Source: JBKEDF01 sp047975325 (GTDB taxonomy: Bacteria; Pseudomonadota; Alphaproteobacteria; Rhodobacterales; Rhodobacteraceae). From it: 64,000 nucleotides of DNA. The stretch spans positions 1-64,000 of the forward strand of contig JBKEDF010000056.1 of the NCBI GenBank assembly GCA_047975325.1. The letters run 5' to 3'. The notes under the pieces are model-generated. The model ran no database searches, was not told the DNA's origin, and was given only the letters and a program-made list of their open reading frames with translations. The translations under genes were made by a program, and so were the position numbers. Shown piece after piece: positions 16,805-26,208 of the stretch (position 1 is the first letter of the stretch; each line of letters begins with the position of its first letter).

Positions 16805-16893
16805 ACCTTCCCTCCGCCGGTATAATCCGGTTCAGGTTCGACGGGTTCGCGGGTTTTACCCGCATCTCAGCCGTTCGCACGGCACCCCGAGGT
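16805..16893 (-). ncRNA. TPP riboswitch (THI element) controlling thiBPQ
   Basis: Read leftward, the sequence contains the conserved THI core: CTCGGGGTGCC (plus strand 16881-16891), then GGCTGAGATGCGGG, then GAACCTGAACCGGATTATAC and finally GGAGGGAAGG (ending at 16806). These are the P2/J2-3 pyrimidine sensor, the P4/P5 pyrophosphate sensor and the closing P1 strand. It ends about 50 bases before the thiB ATG, so control by blocking initiation or by early termination is possible; no clear T-run terminator is visible in that interval. Confidence 0.95.
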
Positions 16894-16998
16894 TCTTGCA
16901 GGATAACGCAATGCACTCCGGCCGCAAGGGCCATTTCCATTCGCATGATCAACCGACCCGGCAAGCGCCCCTGCCCCGCCCCATGATATGAAGGCAGA

Positions 16999-17808
16999 TT
17001 ATTGCGTGGCTTGTTCGACGGCCACGGTCACATCCAGGCTTTCCTGCCCTTCGCCGCGTGCGACGCCACGGATCGGAGCCGCCTCCTGCGCATTGCGTCC
17101 CGAACCAAGACGGATATAGCGATCATCGGGGCAACAGCGATTGGCTGGATCGAAACCGACCCAACCCAACCCCTCAATCCAGATTTCCGCCCAGGCATGG
17201 CTGGCCTCATGGGGGGCACCATCCCCGGTCGCATGCAGATAGCCCGATACGTAGCGCGCCGGAAGTCCGGCAGCCAGGGCCACGGCAATCAGCGCATGGG
17301 CGTGATCCTGACAGACACCTTCGCCAAGGGAAAGCGCCTCTGCCGCCGTGGTATGGGCTTCCGTCACCCCCGGCCGGTAGGCAATCGCATCGGCCACGGC
17401 CCCCGACAGGCGATGTGCGGCCTCCAGTGTTCCTTCCGCGCCTTCCGCCACCACCGCCAGTTCATTCAGGGCAACATCGGCATGGGTGGCGGGCGTTTCC
17501 TCCAGATAGTAAAGCGGTGGCACGGTTTCACGATGCCCGCGCAGGACCCCCGCCAGATCGGATGTTTCCACCTGTCCCGTGACGCGCACCTCGATATCCG
17601 TCAGCGGGCCAATCACGGACCATCCCTGAACCCGATCACCCGCGCCGTCGCGAAATTCACCCCCCCTGACCCCATCCGTCACCGTGATCTGCCAATCGAG
17701 AAGGCGTTGACCATCAAAGGCGGATGGTGTCATGCGGTGGCTTTGAACCACGGCGCGCACGGGTTGGTCATAATGATATCGGGTCATGTGGTCGACTGTG
17801 AGCAACAT
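16999..17808 (-). CDS. Transglutaminase-like cysteine peptidase
   Basis: The 269-residue protein has an N-terminal beta domain (LLTVDHMTRYHYDQPV, Transglut_N type) and a transglutaminase-like catalytic core. GEGVCQDHAHALI holds the nucleophile Cys166, with ASHAWAEIW supplying His and GWVGFDPANRC the Asp of the triad. The ATG at 17808 shares one base with the preceding gene's stop (TGATG), and a GTG at 17811 is an alternative. It is the third gene of the ATP-grasp / alpha-E / transglutaminase operon, where it is thought to cleave or trim amide-linked products. No signal peptide is present, so it acts in the cytoplasm. Confidence 0.93.
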   Translation of the reverse strand: MLLTVDHMTRYHYDQPVRAVVQSHRMTPSAFDGQRLLDWQITVTDGVRGGEFRDGAGDRVQGWSVIGPLTDIEVRVTGQVETSDLAGVLRGHRETVPPLYYLEETPATHADVALNELAVVAEGAEGTLEAAHRLSGAVADAIAYRPGVTEAHTTAAEALSLGEGVCQDHAHALIAVALAAGLPARYVSGYLHATGDGAPHEASHAWAEIWIEGLGWVGFDPANRCCPDDRYIRLGSGRNAQEAAPIRGVARGEGQESLDVTVAVEQATQ

Positions 17809-18758
17809 CACCGTATATCCCCGCTCAGGTAGGATTCGTGGACTGCATTGCCCAATGCCGCATTTTCCCTGATGAAGCGCGTAAGGAATTCATGCAGCCC
17901 TTCGTCGAAGACGTCTTCGGCCGTAAGTTTGGAAAGCTGCTGCAGCAAGGCACCCGCCTGCGCCTGTGCAGCTGTTGAACGCCCATACCCTTTGGACAGG
18001 CGCCCCAGATGAAGATTGGCCTCATCGATACAGGTGACCAGCGAACGCGGGCATTGCGGATTGAGGATCAGGAAATGCGCGATCTTGGCTGCGGTGATAT
18101 CGCCACCATAGGCCCAGTGAAAGGCACGATGCAGCGATAACGCACGTAGCAGCGTCGTCCATTGGTAATTATCAAGCCCCGAGCCCACAAATTCCACCCT
18201 TGGCAGCAGGACGTAATATTTCACATCCACAAGCCGTGCCGTATTATCCGCCCGTTCGATCAGATAGCCGAGATTGAGAAAATCCCAGCCATCCTTGCGT
18301 AATTGCGTCCCCTCAATCGCGCCCCGCACCAGCGCGGCCTGCCGCATGGTCCAGTCGCTCAGTTGCGATTGGTCCAGTTCACTGCGTTCGGTCCGTTCAA
18401 GCTGACGCAATTCCTGAAAGGCACTGTTGAGCGCATCCCAGACCTGCCGCGTCAATGCGGTGCGCACGATCCGCGCATTTTCGCGGGCCTGCGAAATGCA
18501 ACTGGCAACCGATGCCGGATTATCCCGATCGAAGAAAAGATGGCTTTCGAGGTTCCGTTGCACCGGGTCACCGTATTTCTGCGCAAAGGCGTCCGACGTC
18601 CCGGAGGCCTGAAGCAGACTGTCCCATTCGTTGCGGTACCCGTGGGCCGACGGGATCAATGTGATCCGCGCACCAACTTCCAGCAGCCGTGCTGCAGTTT
18701 CGGCACGTTCCATGTAGCGGGCGATCCAGAAAAGATTATCTGCAGTTCTGCTCAGCAT
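17808..18758 (-). CDS. Alpha-E domain protein (DUF403)
   Basis: The 316-residue, largely alpha-helical protein begins MLSRTADNLFWIARYMERAE, the diagnostic start of the alpha-E/DUF403 family. Conserved Glu/Arg-rich helices follow (YLIERADNTARLVDVKYY near residue 175, ALSLHRAFHWAYGG near 220). No enzyme activity is established for the family. It nearly always sits between a circularly permuted ATP-grasp and a transglutaminase, as here. The start at 18758 was chosen from the family N-terminus. Its ATG lies 4 bases past the ATP-grasp stop, and its own stop overlaps the next ATG. Confidence 0.93.
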   Translation of the reverse strand: MLSRTADNLFWIARYMERAETAARLLEVGARITLIPSAHGYRNEWDSLLQASGTSDAFAQKYGDPVQRNLESHLFFDRDNPASVASCISQARENARIVRTALTRQVWDALNSAFQELRQLERTERSELDQSQLSDWTMRQAALVRGAIEGTQLRKDGWDFLNLGYLIERADNTARLVDVKYYVLLPRVEFVGSGLDNYQWTTLLRALSLHRAFHWAYGGDITAAKIAHFLILNPQCPRSLVTCIDEANLHLGRLSKGYGRSTAAQAQAGALLQQLSKLTAEDVFDEGLHEFLTRFIRENAALGNAVHESYLSGDIR

Positions 18759-18762
18759 GGTT

Positions 18763-20187
18763 TCACTCCGCGAGAACCCAGGTGTCCTTGACCCCGCCAC
18801 CCTGACTGGAATTCACCACCAGGGAGCCTTCGGTCAATGCAACACGTGTCAGCCCACCGGGCACAAGTTCAATCCGTTCGCCGACCAGGCAATAGGGGCG
18901 CAGATCCACGTGACGGGGTGCGATCCCCTCTTCCACAAAGGTTGGCGTTGTCGAAAGCGACAGCGTCGGCTGGGCAATGTAATTGCCCGGGCGCGCAAGG
19001 ATACGTTCGCGAAAGGCCTCAATCTGTTCCCGGGTCGATTTCGGCCCCACCAGCATCCCGTAACCGCCGGAGCCATGCACCTCCTTCACCACCAGATCGC
19101 CGAGATTGCCAAGCACATGGGACAGATCATCGGGCTTGCCGCATTGCCAGGTCGGGACATTGTTCAGGATAGGCTCCTCCCCCAGGTAAAACCGGACCAT
19201 TTCCGGCACAAAGGTATAGACTGCCTTGTCATCGGCCACACCCGCGCCGGGGGCCGAACAGATACTGACCCCGCCAGAACGATAGACATCCATCAACCCC
19301 GGTACGCCCAGCATGCTGTCGGGGCGGAAACAAAGTGGGTCGATGAAGGCATCGTCGATCCGGCGATAGATTACATCCACCCGTTTTGGCCCCTCCGTCG
19401 TGCGCATCCAGACGAATTCACCTTCGACAAACAGATCCTGCCCCTCAACCAGTTCCACCCCCATTAGATCGGCCAGAAAGGAGTGTTCATAATAGGCAGA
19501 ATTGAAATGCCCCGGCGTCAGGATCACCACGACAGGTTCGCCCTCGCATTTCGTCGGGGCGACGGAGGCCAGGGTCTGGCGCAGGAGTTCCGGATAGCTT
19601 TCCACCGGCGCGATGCGGTTTTCCCGGAAAAGTCCGGGAAACATCCGCATCATGATTTCGCGGTTTTCCAGCATGTAGGAAACCCCCGACGGCGTGCGGC
19701 AATTATCTTCGAGCACGAAAAATTCATCCGGGCCGGTGCGCACCAGATCGATCCCGACGATATGGGAATAGACCCCCTTGGCGGGCACAATCCCCGCCAC
19801 TGCCCGTTCGAAAGCCTCATTGCGATAGACAAGTTCCGCCGGGATCCGACCGGCGCGCACAATTTCACCGCGCGCATAGATATCGGACAGAAAGGCGTTG
19901 AGCGCACGCGCGCGCTGCTTGATACCGCGTTCCAGCCGTGCCCATTCCATGCCGGTAAAGACACGGGGGAACATGTCAAAGGGAATAAGGCGGTCGGGAT
20001 CCCCGCCTTCGCCATAGACCGCGAAGGTGATGCCGATACGCCGGAACAGGTCTTCCGCTTCGGCCTGTTTCATCTGCCGCAATCCTGCCGGCATCCGGCT
20101 TACCCAGTCGCCCAGCTGCGCATAAGGTTCGCGCACCCGGTCACCATCATACATCTCGTTGAAATAACTGACCAAGCGTATCCCCAT
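18763..20187 (-). CDS. Circularly permuted ATP-grasp protein
   Basis: The 474-residue protein belongs to the CP_ATPgrasp family (former DUF404/DUF407), predicted carboxylate-amine ligases. Visible segments include YNEMYD-like FNEMYDGDRV at the start, RLIPFDMFPRVFTGMEW, FFVLEDNCRTPSGVSYMLEN near 160-180 and VVKEVHGSGGYGMLVGPKS, a glycine-rich ATP-loop element near 370. ATP-grasp ligases form amide bonds through acyl-phosphates, and the partner substrates of this family are unknown. It is first in an operon with alpha-E and transglutaminase genes; all junctions are 4 bases or less, or overlap. GGAAG precedes the ATG. Confidence 0.93.
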   Translation of the reverse strand: MGIRLVSYFNEMYDGDRVREPYAQLGDWVSRMPAGLRQMKQAEAEDLFRRIGITFAVYGEGGDPDRLIPFDMFPRVFTGMEWARLERGIKQRARALNAFLSDIYARGEIVRAGRIPAELVYRNEAFERAVAGIVPAKGVYSHIVGIDLVRTGPDEFFVLEDNCRTPSGVSYMLENREIMMRMFPGLFRENRIAPVESYPELLRQTLASVAPTKCEGEPVVVILTPGHFNSAYYEHSFLADLMGVELVEGQDLFVEGEFVWMRTTEGPKRVDVIYRRIDDAFIDPLCFRPDSMLGVPGLMDVYRSGGVSICSAPGAGVADDKAVYTFVPEMVRFYLGEEPILNNVPTWQCGKPDDLSHVLGNLGDLVVKEVHGSGGYGMLVGPKSTREQIEAFRERILARPGNYIAQPTLSLSTTPTFVEEGIAPRHVDLRPYCLVGERIELVPGGLTRVALTEGSLVVNSSQGGGVKDTWVLAE

Positions 20188-20291
20188 CGCTTCCGCAGCG
20201 CCGAATTCCCCCCGCGCCGTTCCGGTTCCAGTAAATCAGTGAAGTTCGCCGGAGGGAAGCATCCCGCAACGATATTCCGTCCTGTCACCTG

Positions 20292-20741
20292 TCAATCGCG
20301 CAGGATTTCCTCAAGACGACGTTCTTCTGCCTCACTAAGAGGCGGATCGGTGGCGACAGTACCGCGACGACGGCGGATATAGGCAAAGGCGGTCAGCCCG
20401 CCAACCAGCAGCATCGCCGGGCCCGCCGCCCACAGGAACATGTTCATGCCATCGCGTCGCGGGTTCAGCAGCACATATTCACCATAGCGGTCGGTCACGA
20501 AATCGACCACCTCGGCATTGCTGTCCCCCTCCAGCAGCCTTTCCCGGACCAGGAGCCGCAGATCCCGTGCAAGCCCGGCATTGCTGTCATCTATATTTTC
20601 GTTCCGGCAGACAAGGCAGCGCAGATCCTTGGAAATCTCCCGCGCGCGGGCCTCCAGTGCCGGATCGGGCAGGATTTCATCCGGCTGTACGGCAAGGACA
20701 GGACCGGCCACCAGAAGGAGGATGAGAAACAGGCGTTTCAT
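20292..20741 (-). CDS. ccmH: Cytochrome c maturation protein CcmH
   Basis: The 149-residue protein has a signal peptide (MKRLFLILLLVAGPVLA), a periplasmic thiol motif LRCLVCRNENIDDSNA (Cys-x-x-Cys at about residues 42-45), and a C-terminal membrane helix followed by a short charged tail. CcmH reduces the apocytochrome c heme-binding disulfide before heme ligation by CcmF. Its ATG overlaps the ccmF stop by four bases, the usual order in alphaproteobacteria. The separate CcmI subunit is not in this window. Confidence 0.95.
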   Translation of the reverse strand: MKRLFLILLLVAGPVLAVQPDEILPDPALEARAREISKDLRCLVCRNENIDDSNAGLARDLRLLVRERLLEGDSNAEVVDFVTDRYGEYVLLNPRRDGMNMFLWAAGPAMLLVGGLTAFAYIRRRRGTVATDPPLSEAEERRLEEILRD

Positions 20742-22714
20742 TCCGCTGCCACCGGTTTTGCGGGGGCCCGACGCGCGCCGGCAGCCACACGAAAGCGCCG
20801 GTCAGCCAGGCTGATCAACCCGCCCAGGGCCATCAGGATCGCGCCACCCCAGATCCAGTTGGCAAAAGGTTTGTAATAGCTGCGAAGCGCCCAGGACCCA
20901 TTTGCCTGCCGGTCGCCCACCACCAGATAGATATCACGCAGGAAACCATAATCGATGGCGGCTTCGGTCGTGGGCATGCCCGCAACGGGGTAGATCCGCT
21001 TTTCGGGAAAGAGCGTTGCAACCTTCCGGCCATTGCGGGAAACCTCCATCCGGGCGCGGGTGGAAAGATAATTCGGGCCTTCGATTTCGGCAACCTCGGC
21101 CAGGGTGATCGTATAGCCCTTCAGATCAAAACTCTCACCAGAATGAACGGTACGGATATCCTCCATTTCCCAGGCAAGCATCGCGGCGCAGGCAAAACAG
21201 GTGACGCCAAGCCCGGCATGGGAAATCGCCTTGCCCCAATCCGCGCGTGTCAGCCGGCGCAGCCGGGAAAGCCGCCCGGAAAGGCCGCCTCGTCCCGTGC
21301 GTGACCACAGATCCCTGAATGCGCCGATCACGACCCAGACACCAAGCGCCAGCCCGACCGGGCCAAGCGCGGAACGCCCGGTCTGCACCGCAAAGGCCAG
21401 TGCCGCCAGTGCCAGTGCCAATATCGCGATCGGAACCAGAAGCCGCATGGCCGGACGAAGTCGCGCACGTTTCCACGGCAGCATCGCCCCGACCGGAAGA
21501 ATCAGACAGATCCCGACCATGAAAGGGGTAAAGGCCGCATTGAAAAACGGCGCACCAACCGAAAGTTTCTGTGCCCAGGCCATTTCCGCAACCAGTGGCC
21601 AGATCGTTCCGACAAAAACCACGAAACAGGCCACGGTCAGCAGCAGATTATTCGCCACAAGCGCACTTTCGCGGCTGATTGGCGCAAAGACACCCTTGGC
21701 CTCAAGCACCCCGGCGCGGAAAGCGAAAAGCGTCAGCGCCCCACCCATGAAAAAGGCAAGGATCGCCAGGATGAACACACCGCGTTCAGGATCGTTGGCA
21801 AAGGCATGAACGGAGGTCAGTACGCCGGACCGGACAATGAAAGTACCGATCAGCGAAAACCCGAAGGCAAGGATGGCCAACAGGATTGTCCAGGCTTTCA
21901 ATGCTTCGCGCTTTTCGACCACGATAGCGGAATGCAGAAGTGCCGCCGCGATCAGCCAGGGCATGAATGAGGCGTTTTCCACCGGATCCCAGAACCAGAA
22001 TCCGCCCCAGCCAAGCTCATAATAGGCCCACCAACTGCCCAGGGCGATCCCGATGGTCAGGAAGACCCAGGCAGCCAATGTCCAGGGACGCACCCAGCGG
22101 CCCCAGGCCGCATCCACCCGGCCTTCCATCAACGCGGCCACCGCAAAGGAAAAGGTTACCGACAACCCAACATAGCCGAGATAGAGAAAGGGGGGATGAA
22201 AGGCGAGGCCCGGATCCTGCAACAGCGGGTTCAGATCCTCCCCGTCAAAGGGCGGTACTGCCATGCGCAGGAAGGGGTTGGAGGTCAGGAGCATGAAGGT
22301 CAGGAAAGCAACACCGATCGCCCCCTGTACCCCCAGAACCCGGGCGCGAAGCCTGGGCGGCAACCCACCCCCGAAACCGGCCACAGCCGCCCCGAAAATC
22401 GCAAGGATCAGCGTCCAGAGGAGCAATGACCCCTCATGATTGCCCCAGGTGCCGGTGATCTTGTAAAGCATGGGCTTCAGCGTATGGGAGTTTTCCACCA
22501 CCAGCCGGACGGAAAAATCGGAGCTTACAAAGGCATAGGTCAATGCGGCAAAGCTGAAACTGATCAGGATGACCTGCAACAGGGCAGCGGGTTCGGCCAC
22601 GGCCATCCAGCCCGGCCAGCGCCTTGCTGTTCCCACCAGCGGCATGACCGTCTGGATCAGCGCCACGCAAAGCGCAAGGATCAAGGCGAAATGTCCCAGT
22701 TCGACAATCATCAT
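20738..22714 (-). CDS. ccmF: Cytochrome c heme lyase subunit CcmF
   Basis: The 658-residue inner-membrane protein has about fifteen helices. The heme-handling WWD motif GWGGFWFWDPVENASFMPW lies near residues 225-245, and earlier segments TGTWGNHEGSLLLW and PFLYLGYVG are family hallmarks. CcmF receives heme from CcmE and, with CcmH and CcmI, attaches it to the CXXCH motif of apocytochromes. It overlaps ccmH by four bases. No ccmE is found upstream; the 140-base gap before it holds no clear gene. Confidence 0.96.
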   Translation of the reverse strand: MMIVELGHFALILALCVALIQTVMPLVGTARRWPGWMAVAEPAALLQVILISFSFAALTYAFVSSDFSVRLVVENSHTLKPMLYKITGTWGNHEGSLLLWTLILAIFGAAVAGFGGGLPPRLRARVLGVQGAIGVAFLTFMLLTSNPFLRMAVPPFDGEDLNPLLQDPGLAFHPPFLYLGYVGLSVTFSFAVAALMEGRVDAAWGRWVRPWTLAAWVFLTIGIALGSWWAYYELGWGGFWFWDPVENASFMPWLIAAALLHSAIVVEKREALKAWTILLAILAFGFSLIGTFIVRSGVLTSVHAFANDPERGVFILAILAFFMGGALTLFAFRAGVLEAKGVFAPISRESALVANNLLLTVACFVVFVGTIWPLVAEMAWAQKLSVGAPFFNAAFTPFMVGICLILPVGAMLPWKRARLRPAMRLLVPIAILALALAALAFAVQTGRSALGPVGLALGVWVVIGAFRDLWSRTGRGGLSGRLSRLRRLTRADWGKAISHAGLGVTCFACAAMLAWEMEDIRTVHSGESFDLKGYTITLAEVAEIEGPNYLSTRARMEVSRNGRKVATLFPEKRIYPVAGMPTTEAAIDYGFLRDIYLVVGDRQANGSWALRSYYKPFANWIWGGAILMALGGLISLADRRFRVAAGARRAPAKPVAAE

Positions 22715-22853
22715 GGCTCCCGTTTGCGGCCCGGTTGCTTGCTTCGCCCCAGGTTAAACGGGATTGCCGACAGGGCCAATGGGGATACGCCGGAGGAATG
22801 CGGAACATTATCACGTTCCCGTGCCCACATTCGGTGCGACCATCCCCTGCCGT

Positions 22854-23123
22854 TCAATGCAGCCGGAATTCCCCGACCACATTGCGCCATTGCCCGGGCG
22901 CGATCAGCTTTCGATGGGTAAATCGGACGGAATGGAGCGGACCTTCGATCTTTTTTTGCCAGAATTCGATAAAATCAAAGAGCTTCGGATAGTCAGGTGC
23001 CAGATCATATTCCTGCCAGATATAGCTGTTCAACACATGGTGATAGTCGGGCAGACGATAATAGAATTCCGCCGTCGTCAGACCATAGCCCTGAAGCATG
23101 AGTTCGGTTTCTCTGGGTTCCAT
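22854..23123 (-). CDS. usg: Usg family protein
   Basis: The 89-residue protein closely resembles Usg of alphaproteobacteria: ELMLQGYGLTTAEFYYRLPD, then a tryptophan/aromatic core (YIWQEYDLAPDYPKLFDFIE) and the conserved GPLHSVRFTHRKLI. Usg is named for being upstream of trpF in some species; its biochemical role is unknown. ATG at 23123 has GAGG seven bases upstream and was preferred over the TTG at 23141. Here it is divergent from gyrA rather than next to trp genes. Confidence 0.88.
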   Translation of the reverse strand: MEPRETELMLQGYGLTTAEFYYRLPDYHHVLNSYIWQEYDLAPDYPKLFDFIEFWQKKIEGPLHSVRFTHRKLIAPGQWRNVVGEFRLH

Positions 23124-23254
23124 TTTGGGCCTCGATTGCAAACCTCATGAATCGAGCATGTCATGGCCTGGTTTATTTTCAATAAAAACAAAATATTGCT
23201 GTTTTCGGCCTCAATCCTGCAGACATGACCCGATAACAGTGGGAATAGGCGGCA

Positions 23255-23284
23255 TTGCACCCATTATACTGTATGGTCTATAGT
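23255..23284 (+). promoter_or_regulatory. Candidate gyrA promoter
   Basis: A weak -35 TTGCAC (23255-23260) stands 18 bases before TATAGT (23279-23284, 5/6 match). TATACT at 23265-23270 is an alternative -10 box. Either would give a leader of roughly 60-75 bases before the GTG start. The region from 23124 to 23349 contains no further gene. Confidence 0.35.
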
Positions 23285-23349
23285 CCGGCAAACCAGATCT
23301 TGGGGGATGGCAATGGCACCCCGGGGCCATAGCGGAAAGAGCAGCCGAC

Positions 23350-26064
23350 GTGAACGACACACCGGAAGAAACTGAAAACACAGGAAAACCGCCTGAACGG
23401 CCTATCTATCACGGGCCCAGCGTTTCCATCGCCGAAGAGATGAAGACGGCCTATCTCGACTACGCCATGAGCGTGATCGTTTCCCGTGCGATTCCGGATC
23501 TGCGTGATGGGTTGAAGCCGGTACACCGGCGGATCCTGTATGCGATGCATGAATCAGGCAATGGCCATGACAAGCCCTACCGCAAATCGGCCCGCCCGGT
23601 GGGGGATACGATGGGGAAATATCACCCGCATGGCGACAGCGCGATCTATGATGCGCTCGTGCGCATGGCACAACCCTTTTCCATGAGCCTCAAGCTGCTG
23701 GATGGGCAGGGTAATTTCGGCTCGATGGATGGCGATGCACCTGCCGCCATGCGTTACACCGAAGTTCGCATGGACAAGCCCGCAGCCTTCCTTCTGGCCG
23801 ATATCGACAAGGATACCGTCGATTTTCAGGATAATTATGACGGCAAGGACCGTGAACCAACGGTATTGCCCGCGCGGTTTCCCAACATGCTCGTCAATGG
23901 GGCGGGCGGTATTGCAGTCGGCATGGCTACGAATATTCCCCCGCACAATCTGGGCGAGGTCATCGACGGGACATTGGCCCTGATTGCCGATCCGGACATG
24001 TCCACCGAGGCCCTGATGGATATTATCCCGGCACCGGATTTCCCGACCGGCGCACAGATCCTCGGCCGTTCGGGCGCACGCAAGGCCTATCTGGAAGGGC
24101 GCGGATCCGTCATCATCCGGGCAAGGACCCATGTGGAGGAGATCCGCAAGGACCGTTTCGCCATCGTGGTCGATGAGGTGCCCTATCAGGTCAACAAGGC
24201 CTCAATGATAGAAAAGATCGCCGAACTTGTCCGTGAAAAACGTATTGAGGGCGTTTCGGGTGTCGCCGACGAATCCGACCGGATCGGCGTACGCGTGGTG
24301 ATTGAGCTCAAACGCGATGCCACCCCGGATGTGGTGCTGAACCAGCTTTATCGCTTCACCCCGATGCAGACTTCCTTTGGCTGCAATATGCTGGCACTGA
24401 ACGGGGGGCGCCCCGAACAGCTTGGCCTGCGCGATTTTCTTTCACATTTCATAACCTTCCGTGAAGATGTTGTAGCACGCCGAACCGCCTATGAATTGCG
24501 CAGGGCACGTGAACGAAGCCATATCCTTTGTGGTCTTGCAGTGGCGGTTTCCAATGTCGATGAGGTCGTACGCACGATCCGCGCCTCCGCCGATGCCGCC
24601 GAAGCCCGCGAAAAACTGATGACGCGCCGCTGGCCCGCCGAGGATATCGCCGCCTATATCCGCCTGATCGATGATCCGACCCATACGATGAATGATGACG
24701 GGACCTATAACCTGTCGGAAACCCAGGCCCGGGCCATTCTGGAATTGCGGCTGCAGCGCTTGACACAGATCGGGGTGAAGGAGGTTACCGACGAACTTGA
24801 GGACCTCGCCGCAAAGATCAAGGATTATCTGGATATTCTGTCCTCACGCGAACGGATCATGGCGATCATTTCCGATGAGCTTCGCGAGGTGCGCGAAGCC
24901 TTTGCCGTGCCGCGCCGCACCGAAATCGTGGACTGGTCCGGCGATATGGAGGATGAAGACCTTATCGAGCGTGAGGATATGGTCGTTACCATCACCTCCG
25001 GTGGTTATATCAAACGCACCCCCCTTGCCGAATTCCGCCAGCAGAATCGTGGCGGCAAGGGGCTTTCCTCGATGCAGACCAAGGAAGATGACGTCGTAAC
25101 CACGCTTTTCGTGGCCAATACGCATACATGGCTGTTGTTCTTCACCACGGACGGGATGGTCTACAAGCTCAAGACCTGGCGTTTGCCGCTGGCCAGTCGA
25201 AATGCCAAGGGCAAGGCAATCGTGAACATCCTGCCAATCCAGAACGGAATTTCCATCGCCGCGCTGATGCCTGTCGATGTACCGGAAGAGGAATGGGAAA
25301 AGCTGCAGATCGTCTTTGCCACTTCGGCAGGGGATGTGCGGCGCAACGCACTTTCCGATTTCACCAATGTCATGCGCAATGGCAAGATCGCGATGAAGCT
25401 GCCCGAAGGGGTAAGCCTGGTCAATGCCGCCATTGCCGATGAAAGCTATGACATGATGCTGGTTACGGCCCTGGGCAGGGCGATCCGTTTCCCGACAACC
25501 GAGGTCCGGATCTTCAAAGGTCGCGATTCGACGGGTGTACGCGGGGTAAGACTGGCCGGGGATGATCTTGTCGTCTCGATGGCCGCGATCCGTCATTTTG
25601 AGGCAAACCCCGAAGAACGCGCCGCCTATCTGAAGCAGCGCCGCCTGATGGCGGGCGTGACCGAAGATGAGGGTGACGATGAAGATGAAACCGTGACCGA
25701 GGGCCAGCTGACGCCAGAACGTTATGCGGAAATGTCCGCGGCAGAGGATCTGATCCTGACGATTACCCATGGTGGGTCGGGCAAGCTTTCCTCAAGCCAC
25801 GATTATCCGGTGCGTGGGCGCGGTGGAATGGGGGTAAAGGCCATTTCCCCCGGCCCGCGCGGCGGGCGTATCGTGGCCTCTTTCCCGGTTGAACTGAGTG
25901 ATCAGATCATGCTGGCAACCTCCAGTGGCCAATCTATTCGGGTGCCTGTGGATCAGGTCAGCTTCCGGTCGCGTTCAGCAGGCGGGGTGCGGGTTTTCAA
26001 CACCGCCGAAGGCGAAGAGGTTGTTTCGGTTGCACGGATCGCCGAGCAGGGCGAGGAAGAATAA
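23350..26064 (+). CDS. gyrA: DNA gyrase subunit A
   Basis: The 904-residue type II topoisomerase subunit breaks and rejoins DNA while GyrB hydrolyses ATP, introducing negative supercoils. The catalytic tyrosine is Tyr136 in AMRYTEVRM. The quinolone-determining segment YHPHGDSAIYDAL has Ser97 and Asp101 at the positions equivalent to E. coli Ser83 and Asp87, which is the quinolone-sensitive state. The C-terminal beta-pinwheel carries GyrA boxes (QNRGGKGLS near 562). Between about 755 and 790 an acidic insertion (EDEGDDEDETVTEGQ) interrupts the pinwheel. The start is GTG at 23350 with a weak AGAG upstream. Confidence 0.97.
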   Translation: MNDTPEETENTGKPPERPIYHGPSVSIAEEMKTAYLDYAMSVIVSRAIPDLRDGLKPVHRRILYAMHESGNGHDKPYRKSARPVGDTMGKYHPHGDSAIYDALVRMAQPFSMSLKLLDGQGNFGSMDGDAPAAMRYTEVRMDKPAAFLLADIDKDTVDFQDNYDGKDREPTVLPARFPNMLVNGAGGIAVGMATNIPPHNLGEVIDGTLALIADPDMSTEALMDIIPAPDFPTGAQILGRSGARKAYLEGRGSVIIRARTHVEEIRKDRFAIVVDEVPYQVNKASMIEKIAELVREKRIEGVSGVADESDRIGVRVVIELKRDATPDVVLNQLYRFTPMQTSFGCNMLALNGGRPEQLGLRDFLSHFITFREDVVARRTAYELRRARERSHILCGLAVAVSNVDEVVRTIRASADAAEAREKLMTRRWPAEDIAAYIRLIDDPTHTMNDDGTYNLSETQARAILELRLQRLTQIGVKEVTDELEDLAAKIKDYLDILSSRERIMAIISDELREVREAFAVPRRTEIVDWSGDMEDEDLIEREDMVVTITSGGYIKRTPLAEFRQQNRGGKGLSSMQTKEDDVVTTLFVANTHTWLLFFTTDGMVYKLKTWRLPLASRNAKGKAIVNILPIQNGISIAALMPVDVPEEEWEKLQIVFATSAGDVRRNALSDFTNVMRNGKIAMKLPEGVSLVNAAIADESYDMMLVTALGRAIRFPTTEVRIFKGRDSTGVRGVRLAGDDLVVSMAAIRHFEANPEERAAYLKQRRLMAGVTEDEGDDEDETVTEGQLTPERYAEMSAAEDLILTITHGGSGKLSSSHDYPVRGRGGMGVKAISPGPRGGRIVASFPVELSDQIMLATSSGQSIRVPVDQVSFRSRSAGGVRVFNTAEGEEVVSVARIAEQGEEE

Positions 26065-26208
26065 CCCGGCGGCCTTATCCGGGCCTGGCTCAGCTTGGCA
26101 TATCTCGAAGTCTTCCCGGTCTTTTCAAAAACAGGGGCCACCGCTATGTGATCCTCGCGTCAGGGATGGCCGCCAGCCCCGGGACTATAATTGCCAGAGG
26201 AAAAAGAA

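Noticed and set aside
22735..22992. Small rightward frames between ccmF and usg
   Set aside because: No ribosome-binding site and no homologous pattern; they overlap the usg gene on the other strand.
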